DNA of 64,000 nt from Capnocytophaga cynodegmi DSM 19736 (GCF_000379185.1 NZ_KB900726.1:124001-188000), one strand, 5' to 3'. Positions 46,521 to 54,815 are shown, numbered from the stretch's first letter. The notes: a model not told the origin generated them from the sequence alone. Program-made: numbers and translations.

Positions 46521-48311
46521 TTATAATGAATTAACAACTTCTCTTGCTTTTTTTGTAACTTCCGATGCAGGATTTTGAGGTAAAGTGTTTTCATCGAAAA
46601 GTTGCAAAACATTCTTTATTTTTTTGAGTGCTTCAGTGTTCTGTTTTTGGTGAAATTCCTCACGTAAAATATTTACCTTTTCATAAAATTGGATACCTTC
46701 TACCATTCGCTCGAAACGTACAGAACTTCTTCCCATCGGATAAATCAGGTAAGTATCTCCTGCCGCCCAAGCCCTAAAACGGCTGTCTAACAAAGGTTCT
46801 GACGTCCAGCTGTTTAATGCCCAACGCAAATATCCGTCCAGATTATCTTTCGCGGCATACCACGCTAACCATTCACTTTCAGCGGGTTTGTTAAAAGTAA
46901 AAGTATTTGGGTAAGGTTCTGTACAACAAGTATAATAGGTGGTTACTTTGCCCTGTTGTTGCCTTTTTTCGAGGATTTTTTGTTCGTATTTGGTACTCAA
47001 CGGAACGCAATAGTCATCGAGGTAAGGCTCTAACTCCTGATGCCAATCACCCGCCAGAGATATTTTGAAATTAGGGTCAGCGTTCTTAATGATTTTCAAC
47101 ACTTTCTGCATTACTTCTTTGGGGCGTTCATCCATTGAAATGTACGTTTTTTCAAACCAACCTTTTGTTTTCAGATGTTTCGCAAAGGCGGTGAGCATTG
47201 CTGTCCACATTGTTTCATATTCAGGCTCTCCTGGTTGTGTTTTAATGACTTGTAACTGATTTGTCGCTTGGTCGAAGTATTGAAATGACAATTTCCAAGG
47301 AACCATTGAATAACAATTGATTTGCTTGGTTATCCCCATTTCGTGCATAAATTCAATCCATTTGTCAAATACTGCAAAATCAAAGTGCCACGAGCCATCT
47401 AACTTCTTCATCCACATAGCCATAGAATTGAAAGGGTCTTGTGTTTGTCCGCCCCAAGGTTCGTACATTATGGAAGCCGTTATGGATTTTCCTCCCGCAT
47501 CAGCATATAGTTTCATTTCTCTTTTCAGATATTCAAAATGAGCTTCTGACCAAGGCGTTACACCAAAATAACGAGCCACAGCATACGGATTTTGCCATAA
47601 ATCCAAATGAAACTTCCAATCTTTCGGTTGTGGTAAAGTACGTTGTAAAACCTGAACTTCAAAAGGTAATTTTTTCAGGATTTTTGTTTTGTTTTTCAGA
47701 GTTACAAAACCTTTATAATTACCTGCCTTTGTATTTTGAGGTATTTGCAGTTTTAGCCAAATACCACGAGATGAGTATTTTGCAACTTCTATTTTTTTTG
47801 TGTGATGATCAAGAACATCAGCGACGAGGGTAGAATCAAAATCAGTGGGTTTACGATATCCGCAACCTCCTTTACCATCTTTGTTGAGTTCGTCGGTCAT
47901 TACATAACGCACAAAAGCTGTTTGAAAATGCTCTTTGCTAATTCTGTTTTTACCGCTTTTTAAATCTGAAACCTCTACGGATATTTCTATATCTTTATCT
48001 GCATTTGAAATGCCTATTTGAGCAGAAATACGCTCTCCTTTCCAAGCTTTTAGGTGTTTGGTTGTTTCCAGATAAAGAATAGGTTCCTCCTTTTTATAAC
48101 GAATGTCTGTTGAACCCCAACCTATATGGATTCCTTTTATTGAACTCCAATTTTGCAAATTAGCTGTCACAGGATTAGACAATTCCATATATTTTTCAGT
48201 AGAAAATGCCTCTTTTTCAGTCTTTAATCCTGATGAAGTAACTCCTTCTTGATTTTGTGAAAAGCCCACCAATCCTATAAAGTATAACAAGATGAATATC
48301 TTTGATTTCAT
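46521..48311 (-). CDS. GH123-like/DUF4091 glycosidase
   Basis: A 596-residue secreted protein. A signal peptide (1-18, cut after G-F-S-Q) is followed by a beta-sandwich region (about 50-230) and a barrel with the DUF4091 segment. Asp394-Glu395 in 'Y-I-S-M-D-E-R-P' matches the Asp-Glu pair used for substrate-assisted catalysis in GH123 beta-N-acetylgalactosaminidases. 'L-R-W-A-L-N-S-W' and 'Y-P-M-G' near 500-530 fit the C-terminal DUF4091 pattern. Likely releases GalNAc from host glycolipids or glycoproteins. First gene of a five-gene minus-strand unit, with its own promoter (48337-48366). Confidence 0.8.
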   Translation of the reverse strand: MKSKIFILLYFIGLVGFSQNQEGVTSSGLKTEKEAFSTEKYMELSNPVTANLQNWSSIKGIHIGWGSTDIRYKKEEPILYLETTKHLKAWKGERISAQIGISNADKDIEISVEVSDLKSGKNRISKEHFQTAFVRYVMTDELNKDGKGGCGYRKPTDFDSTLVADVLDHHTKKIEVAKYSSRGIWLKLQIPQNTKAGNYKGFVTLKNKTKILKKLPFEVQVLQRTLPQPKDWKFHLDLWQNPYAVARYFGVTPWSEAHFEYLKREMKLYADAGGKSITASIMYEPWGGQTQDPFNSMAMWMKKLDGSWHFDFAVFDKWIEFMHEMGITKQINCYSMVPWKLSFQYFDQATNQLQVIKTQPGEPEYETMWTAMLTAFAKHLKTKGWFEKTYISMDERPKEVMQKVLKIIKNADPNFKISLAGDWHQELEPYLDDYCVPLSTKYEQKILEKRQQQGKVTTYYTCCTEPYPNTFTFNKPAESEWLAWYAAKDNLDGYLRWALNSWTSEPLLDSRFRAWAAGDTYLIYPMGRSSVRFERMVEGIQFYEKVNILREEFHQKQNTEALKKIKNVLQLFDENTLPQNPASEVTKKAREVVNSL

Positions 48312-48336
48312 TCTTTTTCAAGTTCTTAATCGACTG

Positions 48337-48366
48337 CAAATTTAAGTAAAAAAACAAAAGAAACAA
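48337..48366 (-). promoter_or_regulatory. Promoter of the GH123-like/gpx/bshB1/sigma unit
   Basis: Reverse strand TTG (48366-48364), 19-bp spacer, TAAATTTG (48344-48337). Transcription would start about 20 nt before the ATG at 48311. Confidence 0.7.
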
Positions 48367-48401
48367 GAATCATTCAGATATGATTATTATTTGAATTTAT
48401 A

Positions 48402-48577
48402 TGAAAAGAAAAAGCCCATTTTTTTAAATGGGCTCTCAAGCTTAAAACTAACTAATTCGTTATGAAGAGAAACAATAACTATTTCAAAATGAATATGAAA
48501 AAGTAATCTTCATAATGGATTGCAAACGGAATATAAAAAATATATCACTTTGCGATGACGAACAATATTACTAACAA
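48402..48577 (-). ncRNA. Candidate small RNA, about 175 nt
   Basis: An independent unit: a consensus promoter (48583-48612) faces a Rho-independent terminator (48413-48434), and the downstream gene has its own promoter. Within it, TTATGAAGA (48460-48468) and TCTTCATAA (48507-48515) can pair, forming a 9-bp stem with a 38-nt loop. A 9-codon frame on the same strand (48513-48484, M-K-I-T-F-S-Y-S-F) could instead make it a leader peptide or small-protein gene. On the opposite strand a 14-codon frame (48462-48506) also exists. No known RNA family was recognised. Confidence 0.6.
48413..48434 (-). terminator. Terminator of the candidate small RNA
   Basis: Perfect 9-bp stem AGCCCATTT/AAATGGGCT with a TTTT loop; on the minus strand it is followed by TTTTTCTTTT, while the plus side has no T-run. 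Confidence 0.85.
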
Positions 48578-48582
48578 CACTG

Positions 48583-48612
48583 CAAAGGTATGTAAGTTTT
48601 TTATTTTTACAA
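48583..48612 (-). promoter_or_regulatory. Promoter of the candidate small RNA
   Basis: Reverse strand TTTTG (48614-48610), 19-bp spacer, TACCTTTG (48590-48583). As good a match as any gene promoter in the window. Confidence 0.75.
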
Positions 48613-48747
48613 AATTAATTTAGATTTATTTTAAATAAAATGTTTTAGTTGTTCATTTTCAATTAATTGTATTTTTCAATAATCAATGAAAATAAATGTA
48701 AAATACGTTTGACTAATGAATGTATTTTTGATTTTTAGATATTTCTG

Positions 48748-48779
48748 TTGAAAGAAAACTTGAGTTTTGTTTACCTTTG
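48748..48779 (+). promoter_or_regulatory. recR promoter, implying a leaderless mRNA
   Basis: TTG (48748-48750), 21-bp spacer, TACCTTTG (48772-48779). The -7 element ends only 4 bp before the ATG at 48784, so transcription would begin at or within a few bases of the start codon. Confidence 0.7.
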
Positions 48780-48783
48780 CACA

Positions 48784-49401
48784 ATGGAATTTTCATCAAA
48801 ACTTTTAGAAAATGCAGTTTATGAAATAGCACAATTGCCTGGTATCGGGAAAAGAACTGCATTGCGTCTTGCATTACATCTTTTAAAACAACCTGAAGAA
48901 CAATCTGTTAGAATGGCAAATGCGATACTGAATTTACGTACAAATATTCAGTATTGTAATAATTGTCATAATATTTCAGATGTTGATATTTGTGAAATTT
49001 GTAGCAGTCCCAGTCGAGAAACAGGGATTATTTGTGTGGTAGAGGATTTTCGTGATGTGATGGCTATTGAAAATACAGGGCAATTTTTTGGTCAGTATCA
49101 CGTTTTAGGCGGGAAAATTTCACCTATTGACGGGATAGGTCCTTCAAATTTAAATATCAGTTCTTTAGTCAAAAAAGTAGAAACAGGAAATGTTAAGGAA
49201 CTTATTTTTGCATTAAGCAATACTATGGAAGGAGATACGACAAACTTCTATATTTTCAGGCAAATAGAAAAATACAACATTACAATTTCAACTATAGCAA
49301 GAGGTATTTCTGTGGGAGGTGAGTTGGAATATGCCGATGAAGTTACTTTAGGCAGAAGTATCACACAAAGAATTCCTTTTGAACATTCTTTAAAAAGCTG
49401 A
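48784..49401 (+). CDS. recR: Recombination mediator RecR
   Basis: A 205-residue RecR that with RecO loads RecA at gaps. It has the helix-hairpin-helix '[11 protein letters not shown]' (about 17-27), a four-Cys zinc finger 'C-N-N-C ... C-E-I-C' (about 55-70) and a Toprim domain '[14 protein letters not shown]'. The ATG at 48784 is chosen because the promoter covers the TTG-initiated longer frame at 48748, and because similarity starts at '[10 protein letters not shown]'. Single gene; no hairpin seen downstream. Confidence 0.95.
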   Translation: MEFSSKLLENAVYEIAQLPGIGKRTALRLALHLLKQPEEQSVRMANAILNLRTNIQYCNNCHNISDVDICEICSSPSRETGIICVVEDFRDVMAIENTGQFFGQYHVLGGKISPIDGIGPSNLNISSLVKKVETGNVKELIFALSNTMEGDTTNFYIFRQIEKYNITISTIARGISVGGELEYADEVTLGRSITQRIPFEHSLKS

Positions 49402-49481
49402 AAATGAAAAAAGATAATTCTTAGCAATGAAAATTTCAAGATTATTTAACACTTGAAGATAGTTAGTTCAATTTTTTTTTA

Positions 49482-49489
49482 TACCTTTG
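49482..49489 (+). promoter_or_regulatory. -7 element TACCTTTG for the E2 gene
   Basis: Exact match 68 bp before the ATG at 49557. No TTG in the usual window. The leader contains an 'ACTAATCTCTAACCACT' word related to the tpiA-hemE repeat. Confidence 0.5.
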
Positions 49490-49556
49490 GACTTGTTTTA
49501 CATATGTTTAAAATGATTGGCGTAATAACTAATCTCTAACCACTATAATTAAGAAA

Positions 49557-50867
49557 ATGGCTAAATACGAATTAAAATTACCCAAAATGGGAGAAAGTGT
49601 TGCAGAAGCAACAATTACAAATTGGTTAAAGAAAGTAGGAGAGACAATTGAGGCAGAAGAAGGTGTTGTTGAAGTAGCTACAGATAAGGTAGATACAGAA
49701 GTTATTTCAGAGGTTTCAGGAGTACTTGTTGAGATTCGTTGTCAGACTGACCAAGTAGTTAAAGTTGGTGAAGTGATGGCTATTCTTGAAATAGAGGGAG
49801 AACAAGAAGCAAAACAGGAGACAAAAACTGTGGTTGCTGCTAAAGAAATTGAAAAAGAAATTACCGAAATAAAAGAAACAACATTACAGACTGAGTCCTT
49901 AAACTTTGGAGGTTCAAGCTCAGAGCGATTCTACTCTCCTTTGGTTAAAAGTATTGCTAAAAAGGAAGGAATTTCATTACAGGAATTAGAAAAAATTGCA
50001 GGTACTGGAGCTGATAATCGGGTAACGAAACAAGATATGCTTGATTATTTGGAAAACAGAGTAGAGGCTTCGTCTGGGCTACAACAAAATACGATGATTC
50101 AAACTCCTGTAATTCAAACTGAAATTTCTGCTGAAAGAAAATCTGAATTGATAGGAAAAGGTAACGAGTTGATTCCAATGTCGCGAATGGGGAAACTCAT
50201 CGCAGAGCATATGACACATAGCAAACACACTTCACCTCACGTTCAGAGTTTTATTGAAGTGGATATGACTCGAGTTTGGAACTGGCGTAACAAAGTTAAA
50301 AAGGCGTTTGAAGAGCGTGAAAGAGAAAAGTTCACCTTTACTCCTATATTTATGGAGGCGGTAGCTAAAGCTCTTATTGAGTATCCAATGATGAATATAT
50401 CAGTTGAAGGGTCAACCATAATCAAAAAGAAAAATATAAATGTTGGTATGGCTACAGCTTTGCCTGATGGTAACCTTATTGTTCCTGTAATTAAAAATGC
50501 TGACCAATTGAGTTTGAGAGGTATGGCAAAAGCTGTAAATGATTTAGCTACACGTGCCAGAGCAGGTCAACTGGCTCCTGATGAAGTAAAGGACGGAACT
50601 TATACAGTTACAAATATTGGTTCATTTGGTACGTTATTCGGTACCCCTATTATCAATCAGCCACAAGTTGGTATTTTAGCGGTTGGTGCAATTCAAAAAG
50701 TTCCTGCTGTTATTGAAACTCCCGAAGGAGATGTAATAGGAATCCGTCATAAAATGATTCTATCACATAGCTATGATCATCGTGTTGTAAATGGTGCCTT
50801 AGGAGGGATGTTTATTCAATTTATAGCTAAATATCTTGAAAATTGGGATATAAATAGACAATTATAA
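49557..50867 (+). CDS. 2-oxo acid dehydrogenase E2 (dihydrolipoyl acyltransferase)
   Basis: A 436-residue E2 subunit. The lipoyl domain (about 2-78) has the target Lys44 in 'A-T-D-K-V-D-T-E'. An E3-binding peripheral domain (about 125-162, 'Y-S-P-L-V-K-S-I-A-K-K-E-G') follows, and the catalytic domain (about 205-436) ends with 'D-H-R-V-V-N-G-A'. The usual H-x-x-x-D-G motif has Asn in place of Asp; the catalytic His is kept. It could serve branched-chain, pyruvate or 2-oxoglutarate dehydrogenase. No E1 or E3 gene is adjacent, which is odd, so the substrate is undecided. Confidence 0.88.
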   Translation: MAKYELKLPKMGESVAEATITNWLKKVGETIEAEEGVVEVATDKVDTEVISEVSGVLVEIRCQTDQVVKVGEVMAILEIEGEQEAKQETKTVVAAKEIEKEITEIKETTLQTESLNFGGSSSERFYSPLVKSIAKKEGISLQELEKIAGTGADNRVTKQDMLDYLENRVEASSGLQQNTMIQTPVIQTEISAERKSELIGKGNELIPMSRMGKLIAEHMTHSKHTSPHVQSFIEVDMTRVWNWRNKVKKAFEEREREKFTFTPIFMEAVAKALIEYPMMNISVEGSTIIKKKNINVGMATALPDGNLIVPVIKNADQLSLRGMAKAVNDLATRARAGQLAPDEVKDGTYTVTNIGSFGTLFGTPIINQPQVGILAVGAIQKVPAVIETPEGDVIGIRHKMILSHSYDHRVVNGALGGMFIQFIAKYLENWDINRQL

Positions 50868-50937
50868 TCATTCTAAATTATTGATTTCATTGTACTTTTA
50901 AGCCTTCTGATACAATCGTTATATTTAAAAAATAACG

Positions 50938-50945
50938 TATCTTTG
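50938..50945 (+). promoter_or_regulatory. -7 element TATCTTTG, ferredoxin gene
   Basis: Exact TAnnTTTG match 36 bp before the ferredoxin ATG; the -33 box is unclear. Confidence 0.5.
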
Positions 50946-50981
50946 CCCCCATAATTTTTTAAACGAGAAAACTATAAATTT

Positions 50982-51335
50982 ATGGCAATAAAGATTACTG
51001 ATGATTGTATAAATTGTGGAGCCTGTGAACCTGAATGTCCTAACAACGCTATTTATGAAGGAGCTGATGATTGGCGTTATAGCGATGGAACAGCTTTGAA
51101 GGGCGAAATAGTTTTACCCAATGGGAAACAGCTCAATGCAGATCAAGTACAAGAACCCGTTAGTGATGATTTCTATTTTATTGTAACTGATAAATGTACA
51201 GAATGCATAGGGTTTCACGAAGAGCCACAATGTGCAGCTGTCTGCCCTGTTGATTGTTGTATTCCTGACGAAGATAATCAAGAAACAACAGAGGAGCTTC
51301 AGGCAAAGAAAAGATTTTTGCACAACGAGGAATAA
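50982..51335 (+). CDS. 2[4Fe-4S] ferredoxin
   Basis: A 117-residue electron carrier with two cluster motifs: 'C-I-N-C-G-A-C-E-P-E-C-P' near the N-terminus, and 'C-T-E-C-I-G-F-H-E-E-P-Q-C-A-A-V-C-P' near residues 71-88, where the widened C-x8-C spacing marks the Alvin-type (YfhL-like) ferredoxins. A 35-residue insert separates the two halves. Its redox partners are not in the window. Monocistronic with promoter and terminator. Confidence 0.93.
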   Translation: MAIKITDDCINCGACEPECPNNAIYEGADDWRYSDGTALKGEIVLPNGKQLNADQVQEPVSDDFYFIVTDKCTECIGFHEEPQCAAVCPVDCCIPDEDNQETTEELQAKKRFLHNEE

Positions 51336-51351
51336 AGCAAAAACAAAGGTT

Positions 51352-51390
51352 AAACCTCCAATTTTTGAAATTCAAAGGTTGGGGGTTTTT
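51352..51390 (+). terminator. Terminator of the ferredoxin gene
   Basis: Ten-base-pair stem (51352-51361 with 51379-51388, one G-U pair) plus T-run, 17 bp after the stop. Confidence 0.8.
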
Positions 51391-51424
51391 GCTATATAAA
51401 AAGAAATCCGAAATATTACTAAAA

Positions 51425-51454
51425 TTGCTTTTCAAAAAATAAATTATATCTTTG
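51425..51454 (+). promoter_or_regulatory. Promoter of the AlbA_2-like/phosphoesterase pair
   Basis: TTG (51425-51427), 19-bp spacer, TATCTTTG (51447-51454). Start of transcription about 48 nt before the GTG at 51508. Confidence 0.75.
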
Positions 51455-51507
51455 TGATGCAGAACTTATTGGTTTTGAAGCGAAAATCATAAATAAATTT
51501 TGAGTCA

Positions 51508-52647
51508 GTGGTCAATAAACGTTTATTAATAAAAAATTTATTAGGACATAGTGATGAAAATAGTTTCTATGACCGAAAGCGATTTATTGACCTGAATACA
51601 AGAGAAGGAAAGGCAAAGTTTCTGAAGATAATTTGTGCTTTAGCAAATTCTAACCCGTATAATAAAGCATTCATTATCATAGGTGTAGAAGATGAGTCTC
51701 GAGAAATAGTAGGAGTCGATTTTTTCGATGATAGTCGTATTCAAAATCTGATAAATTCTTATTTAAACAATGCTCCTTCAATCACTTATGAAAATATTAT
51801 TTTTCCAGATTTACCCAATGATAAGGTTGTAGGACTGGTAACAGTTACTTCATCAAAGCAAGTTTGCTCACTTTCAAAAGGGATATGGAAGTACGCTAAA
51901 GATACAATTTTTAAAAGGGAAGGAAGTAATAGCAAAATACAAAATGATGATTTTCTGTTGGAAGATTTTAATTCTGAAATAGTTCAGCAAATTGAGAAAA
52001 TTTCAAGCAATAGCATACAGCACACTTTGGATGGGGTTATTAATTTTATAAATCATCGTCATAAAGATTTAGAATCACATTATCTGGTTTTTAGAGAACA
52101 ATTTGTGCTTTGTTGGGCTGGTAAACCCAAGCTCGTTGAAGATAAGAAAATGTACTCCAGAGTTGATATTGAGCTTATTAACGAACAAGTGCGTTTGTTT
52201 TTTTCTAATCTTGATAAAGTTGAAATTTGTGTTGAAGAAAATACGTTTTCTGTAACGGAGTATATTTATTTAGGGATTGAAAATCAGAAAGATTACTATC
52301 CTTTGGAACTTGTTCAGATTCATTTTTTTAACAACGGGAGCTATAAAATAGAACAGAAACTCATATTTTCTCCTCCTATTTACGATGAAAAGAAAATATG
52401 TGATATATGGAGCGAAAAACGGCCTATTTTAGAAAAAATAATTGATAATCAGCTTTTAACAGAACAAGAATTAAGGCAAATTCCAACATTACCTTCAATA
52501 TGTTTAGAATGTTATTTGAACGGACATTTGGAAGTGAAAGAATTGTTGGAAATGTCGCGACCAAAGCTGAAAGAGATTGATATAGAGGCTTATAAATCAT
52601 TAAAAGAAGCATTAAGAATATTGCGAAAATTAAAATATAATCGTTGA
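51508..52647 (+). CDS. AlbA_2 (Schlafen-type) domain protein
   Basis: A 379-residue cytoplasmic protein. The N-terminal 130 residues match the AlbA_2/divergent-AAA-like fold: 'F-Y-D-R-K-R', 'G-K-A-K-F-L-K-I-I-C-A-L-A-N-S', 'A-F-I-I-I-G-V-E-D' and 'V-G-V-D-F-F-D'. Flavobacterial homologues are widespread in housekeeping positions as I recall, so this is not necessarily a defence gene. The C-terminal 250 residues are unassigned. The start is a GTG; no ATG is available before the frame closes upstream. The stop overlaps the phosphoesterase ATG (TGATG). Confidence 0.72.
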   Translation: MVNKRLLIKNLLGHSDENSFYDRKRFIDLNTREGKAKFLKIICALANSNPYNKAFIIIGVEDESREIVGVDFFDDSRIQNLINSYLNNAPSITYENIIFPDLPNDKVVGLVTVTSSKQVCSLSKGIWKYAKDTIFKREGSNSKIQNDDFLLEDFNSEIVQQIEKISSNSIQHTLDGVINFINHRHKDLESHYLVFREQFVLCWAGKPKLVEDKKMYSRVDIELINEQVRLFFSNLDKVEICVEENTFSVTEYIYLGIENQKDYYPLELVQIHFFNNGSYKIEQKLIFSPPIYDEKKICDIWSEKRPILEKIIDNQLLTEQELRQIPTLPSICLECYLNGHLEVKELLEMSRPKLKEIDIEAYKSLKEALRILRKLKYNR

Positions 52648-53393
52648 TGAATAGACTAACTACTAACCCTCGACGTACTTTAGTCGTTGGAGATATTCAC
52701 GGAGCGTACAAGGCTCTGGTTCAAGTAATTCAAAGAGTAAAAATAAGGAAAAATGATTTTTTCATATTTTTAGGAGATTATTCAGATGGTTGGAGTCAAA
52801 CTCCTGAAGTGCTTGATTTTTTACTGCAATTTAGAAAACATTATAGTTGCCTGTTCATCAGAGGAAATCACGATGCTCTTTGTCTGGAATTTTTGCAAGG
52901 AGCTTCAATGGATAAAATGTGGTATTATCACGGGGGAGATGCAACGGAAAAGGCCTATCAAAATGCTTCAGAAGAAGTGAAACAAAGGCACATCAAATTT
53001 TTATCTGAATTAGAAAATTATTATTTAGATAGCAATAACCGATTGTTTGTTCACGCAGGATTTACCAATCTCAGAGGAGTTGATTTCGAGTATTTTCCAG
53101 AAATGTTCTATTGGGATAGAACTCTTTGGGAATTAGCAACATCGGTAAAAACTTCACCTGAACATAGTAAGTATCCAAGTAGATTGTTGCTATATTCAGA
53201 AACATTTATAGGGCATACGCCTACCACTCGTTTAGGGTGTGATAAACCAATGACAGCCAATAATGTATGGAACGTAGATACAGGTGCAGCATTCAAAGGT
53301 AGAGTTTCAATTATGGATATTGATACCAAAGAATACTGGCAAAGTGATCCCGTTTTTGAGCTTTATCCTGATGAAAAAGGAAGGAATAAATAG
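52647..53393 (+). CDS. Calcineurin-like metallophosphoesterase (PP-type)
   Basis: A 248-residue Ser/Thr-phosphatase-like enzyme with the two-metal motifs 'V-V-G-D-I-H-G' (13-19), 'F-L-G-D-Y-S-D-G' (about 40-47; Tyr-Ser replaces the usual Arg/Tyr-Val) and 'I-R-G-N-H-D' near 71, plus 'F-V-H-A-G' and 'I-G-H-T'. It resembles bacterial PrpA/ApaH-like phosphatases, and may act on phosphoproteins or dinucleoside polyphosphates. Translationally coupled to the AlbA_2-like gene. The convergent helicase gene is only 3 bp downstream. Confidence 0.87.
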   Translation: MNRLTTNPRRTLVVGDIHGAYKALVQVIQRVKIRKNDFFIFLGDYSDGWSQTPEVLDFLLQFRKHYSCLFIRGNHDALCLEFLQGASMDKMWYYHGGDATEKAYQNASEEVKQRHIKFLSELENYYLDSNNRLFVHAGFTNLRGVDFEYFPEMFYWDRTLWELATSVKTSPEHSKYPSRLLLYSETFIGHTPTTRLGCDKPMTANNVWNVDTGAAFKGRVSIMDIDTKEYWQSDPVFELYPDEKGRNK

Positions 53394-53396
53394 AGT

Positions 53397-54815
53397 TTAT
53401 TCAAAATCTTCTGTCTGAAAATTAATTAGATATACTTTTTTAACCGCACGAGTCAGAGCTGTGTAAAGCCACCGCAGATAATTATCATCAATACCATTGG
53501 GAAGATAGGGTTTTTCAATAAAAACAACATCCCATTGCCCACCCTGACTTTTATGACAGGTAATAGCATATGAAAATTTGACTTGTAAGGCGTTAAAAAA
53601 AGGATTTTCTTTAACTTTCAGATACTTTTTATACGCCGAAGTTTCATCTTGATAATCAAGTAAGACTTCTTCGTAAAGGCGGTTGCTTTCTTGATGTGTA
53701 AGTGATGGACTTTCAGTTTCGAGGGTATCCAACAAAAGAATCGTGTCAAAAGGAGGATAGTCTGGATAATCAATAAGTTGTACTTGAACTTCAGCAAATC
53801 GAAATCCGTATAACTCACGAAAAGCGTAGATTTGAAGTACTTCCAGAGTGTCACCATTGGCGATAAAACTCACTTTAGGAGAATCCTTTAACCAGTAATA
53901 ATTATTTTTCACAACCATAAGTAAATCTCCTGCTGAAAGGTCATTTTCATTGTCTAAAATTACTTTTCGGATTTGCCTGTTATAAAGTGCAGCTCTTTTA
54001 TTTGAGCGGACAATAATTGCTGTTTGTTCCAATCCATAGTTTGAGTATGAGCTTTCTATAGCTTCCTGAATTTCAGTTCCTTCAGCTAATTGAACTATGT
54101 CTCTGAAATTTCTAGTTTTGAAATTAAATTTTTTCTGAATAGAAAAGTTAAAAAGGATTTCTCTAAGTTTTGTTGCATTGTACAAAATACCAGATTTTTT
54201 TTCTTGTCTTACAACTTCATTGAGTTCAATATGAGATACTTCCTTATTATAGCGAATTTCTAAATTTCGGATATCTAAAGCAGGACTATAATCAGAATTA
54301 ACAGGAGGCAACTGAGCAGAATCTCCCATCAATAGTAATTTACAACCTTGTCCAGAATAGACATATGTTATGAGATTATCTAAAAGAGAATTTTGTTCAA
54401 AGAAATGTTCATTGTTATCTGTAATCATCGAGGCTTCATCTACAATGAATAGTGTGTCTTTGAATTTGTTGATTTTCAGTGTAAAAGAAAATTCTCCTCC
54501 GTTCGTTTTCGGAAAATAAATATGTCTGTGAATGGTAAAAGCTTGTTGTTTAGCAAAATTGGACATTACCTTTGAAGCCCGCCCAGTGGGAGCAAGAAGA
54601 ACAGCTTTATGCCCAATAGAAGGCAGGTTTTTAATCAAACAATTGATAATTGAAGTTTTTCCTGTTCCTGCGAATCCTTTAAGTAAAAATAATTTTTCAG
54701 AAGAATTCTTATCTAATAAAAATTCTGTAATTAGTTGCAAAGCAATATTTTGTGATGCTGTAGGATTATGGGGAAAAGTATTTAAAAGATTGTTTAGAAA
54801 GGTATTTTTATCCAT
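53397..54815 (-). CDS. RecD/Pif1-like superfamily 1 DNA helicase
   Basis: A 472-residue helicase. Walker A 'L-K-G-F-A-G-T-G-K-T-S' (45-55), motif Ia 'A-P-T-G-R-A-S', Walker B 'L-F-I-V-D-E-A-S-M-I' near 120, motif III 'L-M-G-D-S-A-Q-L-P-P' and the C-terminal UvrD-like 'F-S-Y-A-I-T-C-H-K-S-Q-G-x-x-W-D-V-V' and 'Y-T-A-L-T-R-A' are all there. Shorter than RecD2 (about 740); similar single-subunit proteins are common in Bacteroidota. Role in repair or replication-fork work is inferred. A -7 element TATTTTTG sits at 54842-54835. Confidence 0.88.
   Translation of the reverse strand: MDKNTFLNNLLNTFPHNPTASQNIALQLITEFLLDKNSSEKLFLLKGFAGTGKTSIINCLIKNLPSIGHKAVLLAPTGRASKVMSNFAKQQAFTIHRHIYFPKTNGGEFSFTLKINKFKDTLFIVDEASMITDNNEHFFEQNSLLDNLITYVYSGQGCKLLLMGDSAQLPPVNSDYSPALDIRNLEIRYNKEVSHIELNEVVRQEKKSGILYNATKLREILFNFSIQKKFNFKTRNFRDIVQLAEGTEIQEAIESSYSNYGLEQTAIIVRSNKRAALYNRQIRKVILDNENDLSAGDLLMVVKNNYYWLKDSPKVSFIANGDTLEVLQIYAFRELYGFRFAEVQVQLIDYPDYPPFDTILLLDTLETESPSLTHQESNRLYEEVLLDYQDETSAYKKYLKVKENPFFNALQVKFSYAITCHKSQGGQWDVVFIEKPYLPNGIDDNYLRWLYTALTRAVKKVYLINFQTEDFE

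Noticed and set aside
48413-48506. Plus-strand leader-peptide gene (48462-48506)
   Set aside because: No TAnnTTTG promoter was found upstream on the plus strand, and the T-tract of the hairpin lies on the minus side. The minus-strand unit explains the signals better.
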